64,000 bases of DNA from Bradyrhizobium sp. (GTDB taxonomy: Bacteria > Pseudomonadota > Alphaproteobacteria > Rhizobiales > Xanthobacteraceae). The notes beneath the pieces are model-generated. The model saw nothing but the letters and a program-made list of their open reading frames with translations, was not told the origin of the DNA and ran no database searches. The stretch covers positions 1 to 64,000 of the forward strand of contig NZ_SSMW01000092.1 in the NCBI RefSeq assembly GCF_004799405.1. Direction: 5' to 3'. Positions 48,388 through 57,012 of this stretch are shown piece by piece (the first letter of the stretch is position 1; each line of letters opens with the position of its first letter). The position numbers and the translations under genes are program-made.

Positions 48388-48463
48388 GCGCGGATAACCC
48401 GGTTTCCGCCGCGCCGGCGCGGATAAATCAGTTTCCGCCGTGCCAGCGCGGATAGCCCGGCGG
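48388..48463. repeat. 29-bp tandem duplication at the end of a small gene
   Basis: Two 29-base units (48388-48416 and 48417-48445) starting GCGCGGATAA and containing GTTTCCGCCG, followed by a partial third (48446-48463). The third and second units contain the last codons and stop (48428-48430) of the small membrane protein gene on -, so the duplicated copy lies beyond its stop codon. Confidence 0.75.
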
Positions 48464-48691
48464 CGGGTCGTAGCGGCGGATCGCCTGCACCACTTCACGG
48501 TGCCGGCGCTCTTCCCGCTTCAGATGTATCGCGATCACCGCATGCGCCGACGGCACCAGCAGCAGAACGTGGAAAATCAGGCCGAAAATCGCGCAAAACA
48601 CGATCAGGACCAGGTTGAAGAGGGCGGCAAACGGCTGCCCGTTCAGCAACAGGCCGATCGGCGGCAACAAGGCAGCAAGCACATAGATCAT
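48428..48691 (-). CDS. small membrane protein, YqaE/Pmp3-like
   Basis: 87 residues: two hydrophobic helices (IYVLAALLPPIGLLLNG and FNLVLIVFCAIFGLIFHVL) followed by a charged C-terminal tail (HLKREERRHREVVQAIRRYD) ending YPRWHGGN. The LLPPIG and helix spacing recall the YqaE/Pmp3 family, small stress-related membrane proteins, but the tail is longer than usual. Weak assignment. Confidence 0.65.
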   Translation of the reverse strand: MIYVLAALLPPIGLLLNGQPFAALFNLVLIVFCAIFGLIFHVLLLVPSAHAVIAIHLKREERRHREVVQAIRRYDPPPGYPRWHGGN

Positions 48692-48818
48692 CGTCGGAAC
48701 TCCGGCGGCGGCGTCACAACGGATTTAGGCGGTTTTTGCCGTTCCGCAATAGCCTCTGCGGCTACCAGATGGTACAGCCCGTGCTCCTGTCCGCCGCAGC
48801 TTTTTCCAGCAAATTTGA

Positions 48819-50291
48819 ATGACCAGAGAACGCCTGATCCCGCTCATCGTGGCCACCGCGCTGTTCATGGAGAACATGGATTCGACCGTGATCGCGACCT
48901 CGCTGCCGGCGATCGCCGCCGATATCGGCGCCAGTCCGTTGACCCTGAAGCTCGCGATCACCTCCTATCTGTTGTCGCTGGCGGTGTTCATTCCGGCGAG
49001 CGGCTGGACCGCCGACCGCTTCGGCGCGCGTATGGTGTTTTCGATTGCCATCGCCGTGTTCATGCTGGGTTCGATCGGCTGCGCACTATCCTCTTCGGTG
49101 ACGGATTTCGTGATCGCCCGCATCGTGCAGGGCTTCGGCGGCGCCATGATGACGCCGGTCGGACGCCTGGTGCTGCTCCGCTCCATCGACAAAAGCGCAC
49201 TGGTCAACGCGATGGCGTGGGTCACGGTGCCCGCACTGGTCGGCCCGGTGATCGGCCCGCCGCTCGGCGGCTTCATCACGACCTACCTGACCTGGCACTG
49301 GATCTTCCTGATCAACATTCCGATCGGCCTGCTCGGCATCTTCATGGCGCTGCGCTACATCGATCCGATCCGCAGCGAAGACCCCGAGCGCTTCGATCTC
49401 TACGGGCTGGTGCTGGCCGGGATCGGGCTTGGCGGCATCGCATTCGGGCTTTCGATCGCCGGCCTCAACCTCGTGCCATGGACCGTCGTCGTAGCGCTGA
49501 TCGCCATCGGCGCCGTTTCCATGACGCTCTACGTCATCCACGGCAGGCGAACCGCCTCGCCGGTGCTGGATTTCGCGCTGCTGCGGTTGCCGACCATGCG
49601 CGCCAGCATCATCGGCGGCTTTCTGTTCCGGCTCGGCATCGGCGCGTTGCCGTTCCTGCTGCCGCTGTTGATGCAGGTCGGGTTCGGTCTGTCGCCGCTT
49701 CGCTCGGGGCTGGTGACGTTTGCTTCCGCGGCCGGCGCCATGGGAATGAAAACGCTGGCGGCCCGCATCATCCGGACCTTCGGGTTCCGCAACATCATGA
49801 CCATCAATGCGGTGGTCAGTTCGACCTTCCTTGCGGCCTGCGCGCTGTTCACGATCACGACGCCGCTGCTTCTGATCATGATCCTGCTGGTGGTCGGCGG
49901 CTTCTTCCGTTCGCTGCAATTCACCGCCATCAACACGCTGGCCTATTCGGAAGTCGAGCCGGAACTGATGAGCCGCGCCACCACGTTGGTCAGCGTCAAC
50001 CAGCAACTGGCGGTTTCCGCCGGCGTCGCGGTCGGCGCATTCTCGGTGGAATCGACCATGTGGCTGCATCACGTGACCGAGCTGAGTGCCGGCGATTTCG
50101 CGCCGGGGTTCATCGTGGTCGCGATCATCTCGACCATTTCGACGTACTTCTTCTGGGAAATGCCGGCCGATGCCGGTCATCAGGTATCGGGACGCGGCGT
50201 TACCACGGTCGCCAGCCCGGAGCGCGACGCCGAACCCGAGGAGACCGCCGCCACCGAGACCGCCAATGTCAGGGATACCCGGCTGGGGTGA
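48819..50291 (+). CDS. DHA2 family MFS multidrug transporter
   Basis: 490 residues with about fourteen helices. FMENMDSTVIATSLPAIAAD is the signature of helix 1 in EmrB/QacA-type pumps; GWTADRFGARMVF is loop 2-3 and IARIVQGFGGAMMTPVGRLVLL the typical helix 4. These are proton-driven drug exporters; the usual EmrA partner is not encoded nearby. Convergent with rlmE. Substrate unknown. Confidence 0.9.
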   Translation: MTRERLIPLIVATALFMENMDSTVIATSLPAIAADIGASPLTLKLAITSYLLSLAVFIPASGWTADRFGARMVFSIAIAVFMLGSIGCALSSSVTDFVIARIVQGFGGAMMTPVGRLVLLRSIDKSALVNAMAWVTVPALVGPVIGPPLGGFITTYLTWHWIFLINIPIGLLGIFMALRYIDPIRSEDPERFDLYGLVLAGIGLGGIAFGLSIAGLNLVPWTVVVALIAIGAVSMTLYVIHGRRTASPVLDFALLRLPTMRASIIGGFLFRLGIGALPFLLPLLMQVGFGLSPLRSGLVTFASAAGAMGMKTLAARIIRTFGFRNIMTINAVVSSTFLAACALFTITTPLLLIMILLVVGGFFRSLQFTAINTLAYSEVEPELMSRATTLVSVNQQLAVSAGVAVGAFSVESTMWLHHVTELSAGDFAPGFIVVAIISTISTYFFWEMPADAGHQVSGRGVTTVASPERDAEPEETAATETANVRDTRLG

Positions 50292-50318
50292 ACTCGCGCC
50301 TGTAAATCCAAGGGGTGG

Positions 50319-51017
50319 TCACGCCCGGGCTCTATCGGTTGCCTGACCGCGAAACCCCATCGCCAGCACGTAGCGCTCGGACGAATCCTTGCGGCTCGAG
50401 GCAGGCTTGACGTGCCTGACAGTGGCAAAATCGCGCTTCAACTGCGTCATCAATGCCGCATCCGCACCGCTCTGGAAAACCTTGGCGACGAACGTGCCGC
50501 CGGGCTTGAGTACATCGGACGCGAACGCGGCAGCGCCTTCCACCAGGCCGAGAATGCGCAGTTGATCGGTCTTGCGGTGGCCCGTGGTGTTGGCGGCCAT
50601 GTCGGACAGCACCACATCGGCGCGGCCGCCCATCATGCCCAGCAATTTTTCCGGTGCGCCGTCGGCGAGAAAATCAAGCTGAGCGAAGGTCACGCCTGCA
50701 ATCTCCGGCATCTCCAACAGATCGATCGCCACCACCTTGCCTCTGCCGTCGGCGGCGCCAACCCGTCTGGCGGCGACCTGGCTCCAGCCGCCGGGCGCCG
50801 CCCCAAGATCGACCACCGTGATGCCCTGCCTGAGGAAGTGGTACTTGTCGTCGATTTCGATCAGCTTGTAGGCCGCACGCGAGCGCAAACCATCCCGCTT
50901 GGCCTGCGCCACATAGGGATCGTTGAGCTGCCGCTCCAGCCAGAGCTTCGACGACAGCTTGAGCCTGCCGCCGCTCTTGACGGTGACGCGCAGCCGCCCG
51001 GTGGTATCCTTCGCCAT
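50319..51017 (-). CDS. rlmE: 23S rRNA (uridine-2'-O)-methyltransferase RlmE
   Basis: RlmE (FtsJ/RrmJ) methylates U2552 of 23S rRNA. 232 residues with the conserved K-D-K-E arrangement: [33 protein letters not shown] as AdoMet site, [16 protein letters not shown] and FVAKVFQSG. Slightly longer than the E. coli protein because of a basic N-terminal extension. It follows the Ppx/GppA gene after 33 bases on the same strand, a conserved pair in alphaproteobacteria. Confidence 0.95.
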   Translation of the reverse strand: MAKDTTGRLRVTVKSGGRLKLSSKLWLERQLNDPYVAQAKRDGLRSRAAYKLIEIDDKYHFLRQGITVVDLGAAPGGWSQVAARRVGAADGRGKVVAIDLLEMPEIAGVTFAQLDFLADGAPEKLLGMMGGRADVVLSDMAANTTGHRKTDQLRILGLVEGAAAFASDVLKPGGTFVAKVFQSGADAALMTQLKRDFATVRHVKPASSRKDSSERYVLAMGFRGQATDRARA

Positions 51018-51050
51018 GGCGTGTAGCTAACACATTGCGGGCCGATACGC

Positions 51051-52115
51051 CTACCGGCATCCGCCGAGCGCACCGTCCTCGCGCATCATCTCGACCAGCA
51101 TTCCCTCGCGCAGGCCCCGGTCGGCCACCCGCAGCCGCGGCAGCGGAAACGCATCGCGGATCGCATCGAGAATGGCGCAGCCCGCCAGCACTAGGTCGGC
51201 GCGTTCGACGCCGATGCATTGATTGCCGGCGCGTTCCTGATAGGTCATGCCGAGCAGGCGCGTGATGGCAGCGGTGAGATCGGCGTCGCTCATCCAGACG
51301 CCGTCGATCCGGCGGCGATCGTAGCGCACCAGATTGAGGTGAACGCCGGCCAGCGTGGTAACGGTTCCCGAGGTGCCGAGCAGGTGCATATCCTTCAGGT
51401 CGGCGCCATGTTCGCTGGCAAACGGGGCGACGTATCTTGCCACCTCCTGCACCATGCGCGCATAGGATTGCGGGGTGACGTGCTTGCCGCCGAAATGCTC
51501 GGACAGGGTAACGACGCCGAGCGGGATCGACATCCATGCCTTGATGCGCGGCACGGCGTTTCGTTCGCCGGGATCGCGTTCGATCCGGACCAGTTCGGTC
51601 GACCCGCCGCCGATGTCGAACAGGATCGCGCCCCGCCCGCCTGGGTCGAGCAGCGGCGAGCAGCCGATCACCGCGAGGGTCGCTTCCGTCTCGCGGTCGA
51701 TCACCTCGAGCCGGATGCCGGTCTCGGTCGCCACCCGATCCCGAAAACTGTCGGCGTTCGACGCTGCGCGGCAGGCTTCGGTTGCGATCAGCCGCAGGCG
51801 TTTGGCCTTCTTGGACTGGATCTTGTCGCGGCAAATGCTGAGCGCTCCGATGGCGCGTTCGATCGCGGCGTCGCTGATGCAGCCGGTCGCCGGGATCCCC
51901 TCCCCGAGCCGGATGATCCGCGAAAAGGAATCGACCACCCGGAATCCGTCATCGGTCGGACAGGCGATCAGCAGGCGGCAATTGTTGGTGCCCAAATCAA
52001 GCGCAGCGTAGACGCCGGAGCCCGATGCTGGCCCCGCTGGTGCGCCCGCCGCAGCCGATCCCGCGCTTGCGCGCGGCCCCGGGCCGTCGCGAAGGCGCGT
52101 GTCATTGTTCATCAA
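51051..52115 (-). CDS. Ppx/GppA family phosphatase
   Basis: 354 residues. After an Ala/Pro/Gly-rich N-terminus the ASKHA fold begins YAALDLGTNNCRLLIA; GAILFDIGGGSTELVRIE is the second phosphate loop and LLGTSGTVTTLAG the third. Ppx/GppA enzymes hydrolyse polyphosphate or pppGpp; the short length (without the HD-type C-terminal domain) resembles the one-domain alphaproteobacterial enzymes. Whether it acts on polyP or (p)ppGpp cannot be told. First gene of an operon with rlmE. Confidence 0.9.
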   Translation of the reverse strand: MMNNDTRLRDGPGPRASAGSAAAGAPAGPASGSGVYAALDLGTNNCRLLIACPTDDGFRVVDSFSRIIRLGEGIPATGCISDAAIERAIGALSICRDKIQSKKAKRLRLIATEACRAASNADSFRDRVATETGIRLEVIDRETEATLAVIGCSPLLDPGGRGAILFDIGGGSTELVRIERDPGERNAVPRIKAWMSIPLGVVTLSEHFGGKHVTPQSYARMVQEVARYVAPFASEHGADLKDMHLLGTSGTVTTLAGVHLNLVRYDRRRIDGVWMSDADLTAAITRLLGMTYQERAGNQCIGVERADLVLAGCAILDAIRDAFPLPRLRVADRGLREGMLVEMMREDGALGGCR

Positions 52116-52303
52116 ATGTCTTTCCGCGGCTAGCTTTGGCCGACGAGGAATTTCCGTTCACGGAAACTTTAGCAGCGCACAGGGGCGACGCAACAGCCCT
52201 GCATACGGGACCATGCCCAATCGGGCGTTGTCGTCCGGATAGCGGCGGGTTATCTGAAGGAAGCCGCGAAATCGGGCAAAAAGCCGAAATTTCAGGGTTT
52301 TCG

Positions 52304-54676
52304 ATGCAAGATCACACGTCTTCGGTTTCCCTCGACAACGCTATCGCACTGCAAAAATACGGCGTCGGACTGCCGGTCCGCCGCAAGGAAGACGACACCC
52401 TGGTGCGCGGCAAGGGCAAGTACACCGACGACTTCAATCTGCCGGGGCAGGCCTACGCCTGGATCGTGCGCTCCAGCCACGCCCACGGGATCATCCGCGG
52501 CATCGACACTGTAGCGGCCAGGGCGATGCCCGGCGTGCTCGGGGTCTGGACCGGAACCGAACTCGCAGCGGCCGGCTATGATCCCTTCACTTGCGCCCTG
52601 CCGCTGAAAAACCGCGACGGCTCGCCGCTGCTGCAGACCGGACGCATGCCGCTGATGACCGACAAGGTTCGTTATGTCGGCGATGCCGTGGCCTTTGTGG
52701 TTGCCGAGACGCTGGCGCAGGCGCGCGATGCCGGTGAAGCCGTGGTGGTCGATATCGATCCGCTGCCGGCCGTCACCCGTGCCGAGGACGCCGCAAAGCC
52801 CGGAGCGCCGCAACTTTACGATCACATCCCCGACAACGTCGCCCTGGACTATCACTTTGGCGACGCCGCCAGGGTCGACGCGGCCTTCGCCAGTGCCGCG
52901 CATGTGACCAGGCTCGACATCGTCAACAACCGCATCGCCGTGGTGGCGATGGAGCCGCGCGCAGCACTTGCATCCTACGACAAGGCCAGCGAGCGTTACA
53001 CGATTCAGGTTCCTACCCAGGGCGTATCGGGCAACCGGAACATGCTGGCCAGGAACATGAAGCTATCACCCGACAAGGTCCGCATCCTGACGGCGAATGT
53101 CGGCGGCTCCTTCGGCATGAAGAACATCAACTATCCCGAATACATGTGCATTCTCTATGCGGCGAAGGTGCTCGGGAGGCCCGTGAAGTGGACCGACGAG
53201 CGATCGACCAGTTTTCTTTCCGACAGCCAGGGCCGCTCGCAGACGATCCATGCCGAGCTCGCGCTCGACGCCGAAGGCAGGTTTCTGGCGGTGCGCGTCA
53301 AGGGTTACGGCAACCTCGGCGCCTACATCACCGGCGTCGCGCCCAATCCATTGACGCTCAGCATCGCAAAGAACCTCCCCAGCCTCTATCGCACCCCGCT
53401 GGTGAGCATCGATATCAAATGCGTGCTCACCAATACCACGCATCTGGGTGCCTATCGTGGCGCCGGCCGCCCGGAGGCCAACTACTACATGGAGCGTCTG
53501 GTCGATCGCGCCGCCGCCGAGATGGGCATCAACCCGCTGACGCTGCGCAAGCGCAACTTCATCAAGCCGGCGCAAATGCCGTTTTCGTCAGCCTCCGGCT
53601 TTGTCTATGACAGCGGCGATTTCCGAGGGCTGCTCGACAAGGCGCTCGAAATTTCCGATTACGCCAATTTTAACAGGCGCAAGAAGGAAAGCCGCAAGCG
53701 CGGCAAGCTCCGCGGCATCGCGGTCGGCTGCTACCTCGAAGTCACCGCACCTCCCAGCGGCGAGCTTGGCAAGATCACGTTCGAACCGGACGGTTCGGTG
53801 AAGCTCACTACCGGCACGCTGGATTACGGCCAGGGCCATGCCACGCCGTTCGCGCAGGTGCTTTCCGCGCAACTCGGCGTACCCTTCGAAAAGATCACGC
53901 TTGAGCAGAACGACAGCGATCTGGTGCGGTTCGGCAACGGCACCGGCGGCTCCCGCTCCATCACCGCGACGGGTACGGCGATCGTCGAATCCGCTGCCTT
54001 GGTGATCGCCAAGGGCAAGCAGGCGGCGGCGCATTTGATGGAAGCCGCCGAGGACGATATCGAATTCGCGCAAGGGCGCTTCACCATCGCCGGCACCGAC
54101 CGCAGCATCGACATCATGGAGCTGGCGCAACGGCTGCGCGAAGGCACGATGCCGGAAGGCGTGCCATCGTCGCTCGACGTCGATCACAACACCAAGGAGA
54201 CGCCCTCGACCTTCCCCAACGGCTGCCACGTTGCGGAAGTCGAGATCGATCCCGACACCGGCGTCATTAGGGTGGTGCGTTTTACCGCCGTCAACGACTT
54301 CGGCACCGTCGTCAACCCGATGATCGTCGCGGGGCAGTTGCATGGCGGCGTCGCGCAGGGCATCGGACAGGCGCTGATGGAAGAGGTCCGCTACGACGAA
54401 GGCGGCCAGCCCATCACGGGATCGTTGATGGACTACGCGCTGCCGCGCGCCGAGGACATTCCGCAGGTCGCGATCGACGACCATCCGGTGCCCGCCAGAT
54501 CCAATCCGTTGGGCACCAAGGGCTGCGGCGAGTCCGGCTGCGCCGGCGGCCTCGTCACCCTCGTCAATGCGGTGCTCGATGCGCTCTCCGAGTTCGGCAT
54601 TACGGAGATCGAGATGCCGTTGACCCCGGAGCGGGTCTGGCGTGCAATAAGGGACGCGAAATCAAAGGCGGCGTGA
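52304..54676 (+). CDS. molybdenum hydroxylase large subunit, CoxL form II type
   Basis: 790 residues of the xanthine-oxidase/CO-dehydrogenase large-subunit family: VRRKEDDTLVRGKGKYTDDF at the start, NVGGSFGMKN for the cofactor domain, AYRGAGR at residues 383-389, which is the form II CoxL active-site motif rather than the form I AYXCSFR, and KGCGESGCAGG with the catalytic glutamate at residue 743. ATG 52304 follows TTTTCG with a GGG patch upstream. No genes for the FAD (CoxM) or 2Fe-2S (CoxS) subunit lie next to it, so they must be elsewhere or the enzyme differs. Substrate unknown; form II proteins are not reliable CO oxidisers. Confidence 0.88.
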   Translation: MQDHTSSVSLDNAIALQKYGVGLPVRRKEDDTLVRGKGKYTDDFNLPGQAYAWIVRSSHAHGIIRGIDTVAARAMPGVLGVWTGTELAAAGYDPFTCALPLKNRDGSPLLQTGRMPLMTDKVRYVGDAVAFVVAETLAQARDAGEAVVVDIDPLPAVTRAEDAAKPGAPQLYDHIPDNVALDYHFGDAARVDAAFASAAHVTRLDIVNNRIAVVAMEPRAALASYDKASERYTIQVPTQGVSGNRNMLARNMKLSPDKVRILTANVGGSFGMKNINYPEYMCILYAAKVLGRPVKWTDERSTSFLSDSQGRSQTIHAELALDAEGRFLAVRVKGYGNLGAYITGVAPNPLTLSIAKNLPSLYRTPLVSIDIKCVLTNTTHLGAYRGAGRPEANYYMERLVDRAAAEMGINPLTLRKRNFIKPAQMPFSSASGFVYDSGDFRGLLDKALEISDYANFNRRKKESRKRGKLRGIAVGCYLEVTAPPSGELGKITFEPDGSVKLTTGTLDYGQGHATPFAQVLSAQLGVPFEKITLEQNDSDLVRFGNGTGGSRSITATGTAIVESAALVIAKGKQAAAHLMEAAEDDIEFAQGRFTIAGTDRSIDIMELAQRLREGTMPEGVPSSLDVDHNTKETPSTFPNGCHVAEVEIDPDTGVIRVVRFTAVNDFGTVVNPMIVAGQLHGGVAQGIGQALMEEVRYDEGGQPITGSLMDYALPRAEDIPQVAIDDHPVPARSNPLGTKGCGESGCAGGLVTLVNAVLDALSEFGITEIEMPLTPERVWRAIRDAKSKAA

Positions 54677-54746
54677 CTGCTGCCGTGATCGCCTGCCACA
54701 GACCGGCGTGCCCTATTGCTTGAACCGAGATCGCTGAGCCATCGCC

Positions 54747-55474
54747 ATGACCACCCGCCCGACTGCGACGCGGCCCTTCCTCGTGGTCGTGCGGGGAGCG
54801 GCCGACGCTGCCTGCAGGGTCTGGATGAAAAAGGACGCGCCGCGGCGGTGGGACTTGCTGCTCGACTGGTACGGCCGCAACCGAAATTTCCTGACGATCT
54901 CGTCGATCTGGCCAATTTCGGCGGCATCACGAAATTTCCATCGATCAAGCGGCTCGACGCGACCTGGCCCGGCTACCTGCAATCCTACCAAGCGGTCTGG
55001 TTTGTCGATGGCGACGTCGAGATCGCGTTCGAGGATATCGACACCCTATTCGATATCTTTTCCCGCTACGATCTCTGGCTCGCGCAACCCTCGCTGTCGC
55101 CAAGCTCATTCCATGCGCATGAAATCTGCGTGCACCGCCCGGGCGTTGCCTTGCGATACGTCAACTTCGTCGAGATCATGGCGCCGATTTTCTCGAGACA
55201 CGGTCTAAAGACGTGCCTGGCGACATTCGATCAGAGCATCAGCGGTTGGGGACTGGACGTGGTCTGGCCGGCCCTGCTGGGACAACCGCAACGCCGGATC
55301 GCCATCATCGACGCCATTCAGATCGAGCATCCCAGGAAAATGGATCTGGTAGCCGGACCGTTTTACCTCTTGCTGGGGTCGATGGGCGTCGATCCGCGCG
55401 CCGAGAAGAAAGCCGTGATGGAACAATACGGCGTCACGCAGGAATTTCAGACGTATGAATATGTGCTGAAATAG
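54747..55474 (+). pseudogene. DUF707-like gene interrupted by a frameshift
   Basis: Two overlapping frames together spell one DUF707-like protein. The first (from ATG 54747) gives RPFLVVVRGAADAACRVWM and WDLLLDWYGRN; near 54881 the sense passes to the frame that is one base back, giving PKFPDDLVDL, then SYQAVWFVDGDVEIAFEDID, then RYVNFVEIMAPIFSRHGL and FDQSISGWGLDVVWPALL. One missing base in CGCAACCGAAATTT restores a protein of about 242 residues. DUF707 proteins look like glycosyltransferase-type enzymes (DxD-like DGDVE). Either a true pseudogene or a sequencing error. Confidence 0.82.
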
Positions 55475-55500
55475 CGCCGCGTGAGAGTCTTACGAAGAGG

Positions 55501-55531
55501 ATGGATTGCCGGGTCAAGCCCGGCAATGACG
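55501..55531. repeat. half copy of the palindromic repeat
   Basis: ATGGATTGCCGGGTCAAGCC then CGGCAATGACGAG: a single hairpin half of the element type seen complete at 30667, 35401 and 62383, without a facing partner. It lies between the two convergent genes and could act as terminator. Confidence 0.55.
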
Positions 55532-55537
55532 AGATAA

Positions 55538-56338
55538 CTACGCCGCCGCCTGCTCGCGCGGCTGGTAGATCGCGATGTGCTGGCAATGCGCCAGCGGGGT
55601 GCGGCCGTTGGCCACCACCAGCGCGTCGAGTTCGACGAAGCGATGGCCCTTCTTTACGTAGTTGCCGGTCACCTTCGCCCGCGCCGTCAGTTCATCGCCG
55701 CTGCGCGCCGCCGCCAAAAGCTGCATCCGGGTCCCGACGTGAATCCAGGGGCCGAGGATGGCGTTATCGACCAGCACCTTGTTCATCACCCGCGGCAACA
55801 GGCCGGGATGGCCCAGCCCTTCCCGTGCATAGATCGTTTCGGTTTCGCGAATGTCGGCGAGATATTGCTTTGCCGCTTCCCCCGCCCAGGAACGCGGCAC
55901 CGCGCCGAGCCACTTGCCGAGTTGATACGACGCCGCGTCGACCGGCCTGCGTTCGTCGACCGCCGCGGTCTCGATATAATCCGAAAGCGAAAACACCGGC
56001 GCCGCTGCCGGCAGCGACGCAGTTCCGGTGGCACAAAGCTGTCCGCGGCTTTCAACCTCGATCGCGAGCCCCCCATCGCGCTCCTCGCCCCTGACCTCGG
56101 CGATCTCGCCGTCATAGACCGGCTTGACCAGGCGCGCCTCGATCAATCCGCGCTCGAGGAACGCGCGGCCCCACTTCGCCACCGGCAGGTGCATCATGTA
56201 GGCCATCACGTCGACGCCGGGCACCAGGCCGCCACTGAATCCGAAACGGCGCGCCACGGCATCGTCGTGGATCTTGTTTTCGGAGTGCTTGGAGGTGTTG
56301 TAGGCCGAGACGCGATACGGCTCGATGCGGCTGCTCAT
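55538..56338 (-). CDS. hotdog-fold/MaoC-like protein
   Basis: 266 residues. ENKIHDDAVARRFGFSGGLV then PGVDVMAYM reproduces the MaoC-type hydratase motif (D-x-x-x-A...GF...LVPG), and the second half looks like a second hotdog fold (HVGTRMQLLAAARSGDELT, then GHRFVELDALVVANG). The start MSSRIEPYRVSAYN at 56338 is chosen because upstream residues lie antisense to the DUF188 gene. Probably binds CoA- or ACP-linked acyl groups; enzyme activity unproven. Confidence 0.8.
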   Translation of the reverse strand: MSSRIEPYRVSAYNTSKHSENKIHDDAVARRFGFSGGLVPGVDVMAYMMHLPVAKWGRAFLERGLIEARLVKPVYDGEIAEVRGEERDGGLAIEVESRGQLCATGTASLPAAAPVFSLSDYIETAAVDERRPVDAASYQLGKWLGAVPRSWAGEAAKQYLADIRETETIYAREGLGHPGLLPRVMNKVLVDNAILGPWIHVGTRMQLLAAARSGDELTARAKVTGNYVKKGHRFVELDALVVANGRTPLAHCQHIAIYQPREQAAA

Positions 56339-56503
56339 GCAAGTTTTCCCCGATCTGGTCGCCATTTCCGTCGATAATGGTACGCGAAGAAAAAGCCGAG
56401 ACAAGCCTGTTCCAGCGCCGTTTTTCTCGCAATTCCGGCCGCAATGGGCTACCACGCCGACCATGAAGCGCGCCAGCCGCGTTTTTTCGACCAATCCCAA
56501 CCG

Positions 56504-57001
56504 ATGACATCCATCTTGAACACCACCCGCATCTATGTCGACGCCGATGCCTGCCCCGTCAAAGACGAAATCTACCGCGTCGCAAGCCGCCACGGCCTGC
56601 CCGTCAGCGTGGTCGCCGGTCAATTCATCCGGGTGCCGCAACATCCCCTGATCGAACGCATCGCGGCGGGTTCCGGGATGGATGCGGCCGATGACTGGAT
56701 TGCGGAACGCGCGGGCCAGGGCGATATCGTCATTACATCCGATATCCCGCTGGCGAGCCGCTGCGTGAAGGCCGGCGCCGAGGTGATCGCGCCGAACGGC
56801 AAGCCGTTCACGGAACAATCGATCGGGATGACCCTTGCGGTCCGCAACCTGATGACCGATCTGCGTTCCCAAGGCGAAGTGACCGGCGGCCCCAGGTCGT
56901 ACGCGCCGCGCGACCGCTCGGCGTTTCTGTCGGCGCTCGACCAGACCATCCGCCGGCTCCAGCGCCAGCGCGCGGAGCAATCCGCGCAAAAACAGGGTTG
57001 A
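56504..57001 (+). CDS. DUF188 (YaiI/YqxD family) protein
   Basis: 165 residues. [20 protein letters not shown] at the start, [20 protein letters not shown] in the middle and [16 protein letters not shown] near the end are the blocks of the YaiI/YqxD/DUF188 family, PIN-like proteins of unknown function, maybe nucleases. ATG 56504 gives the standard start. It ends 11 bases before the ABC-F start on the same strand. Confidence 0.93.
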   Translation: MTSILNTTRIYVDADACPVKDEIYRVASRHGLPVSVVAGQFIRVPQHPLIERIAAGSGMDAADDWIAERAGQGDIVITSDIPLASRCVKAGAEVIAPNGKPFTEQSIGMTLAVRNLMTDLRSQGEVTGGPRSYAPRDRSAFLSALDQTIRRLQRQRAEQSAQKQG

Positions 57002-57012
57002 ACCGGGAAATC

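Noticed and set aside
48440..50305. 621-codon open frame overlapping the DHA2 transporter in another frame
   Set aside because: Low-complexity Arg/His-rich translation; the transporter frame has the helices and motifs.
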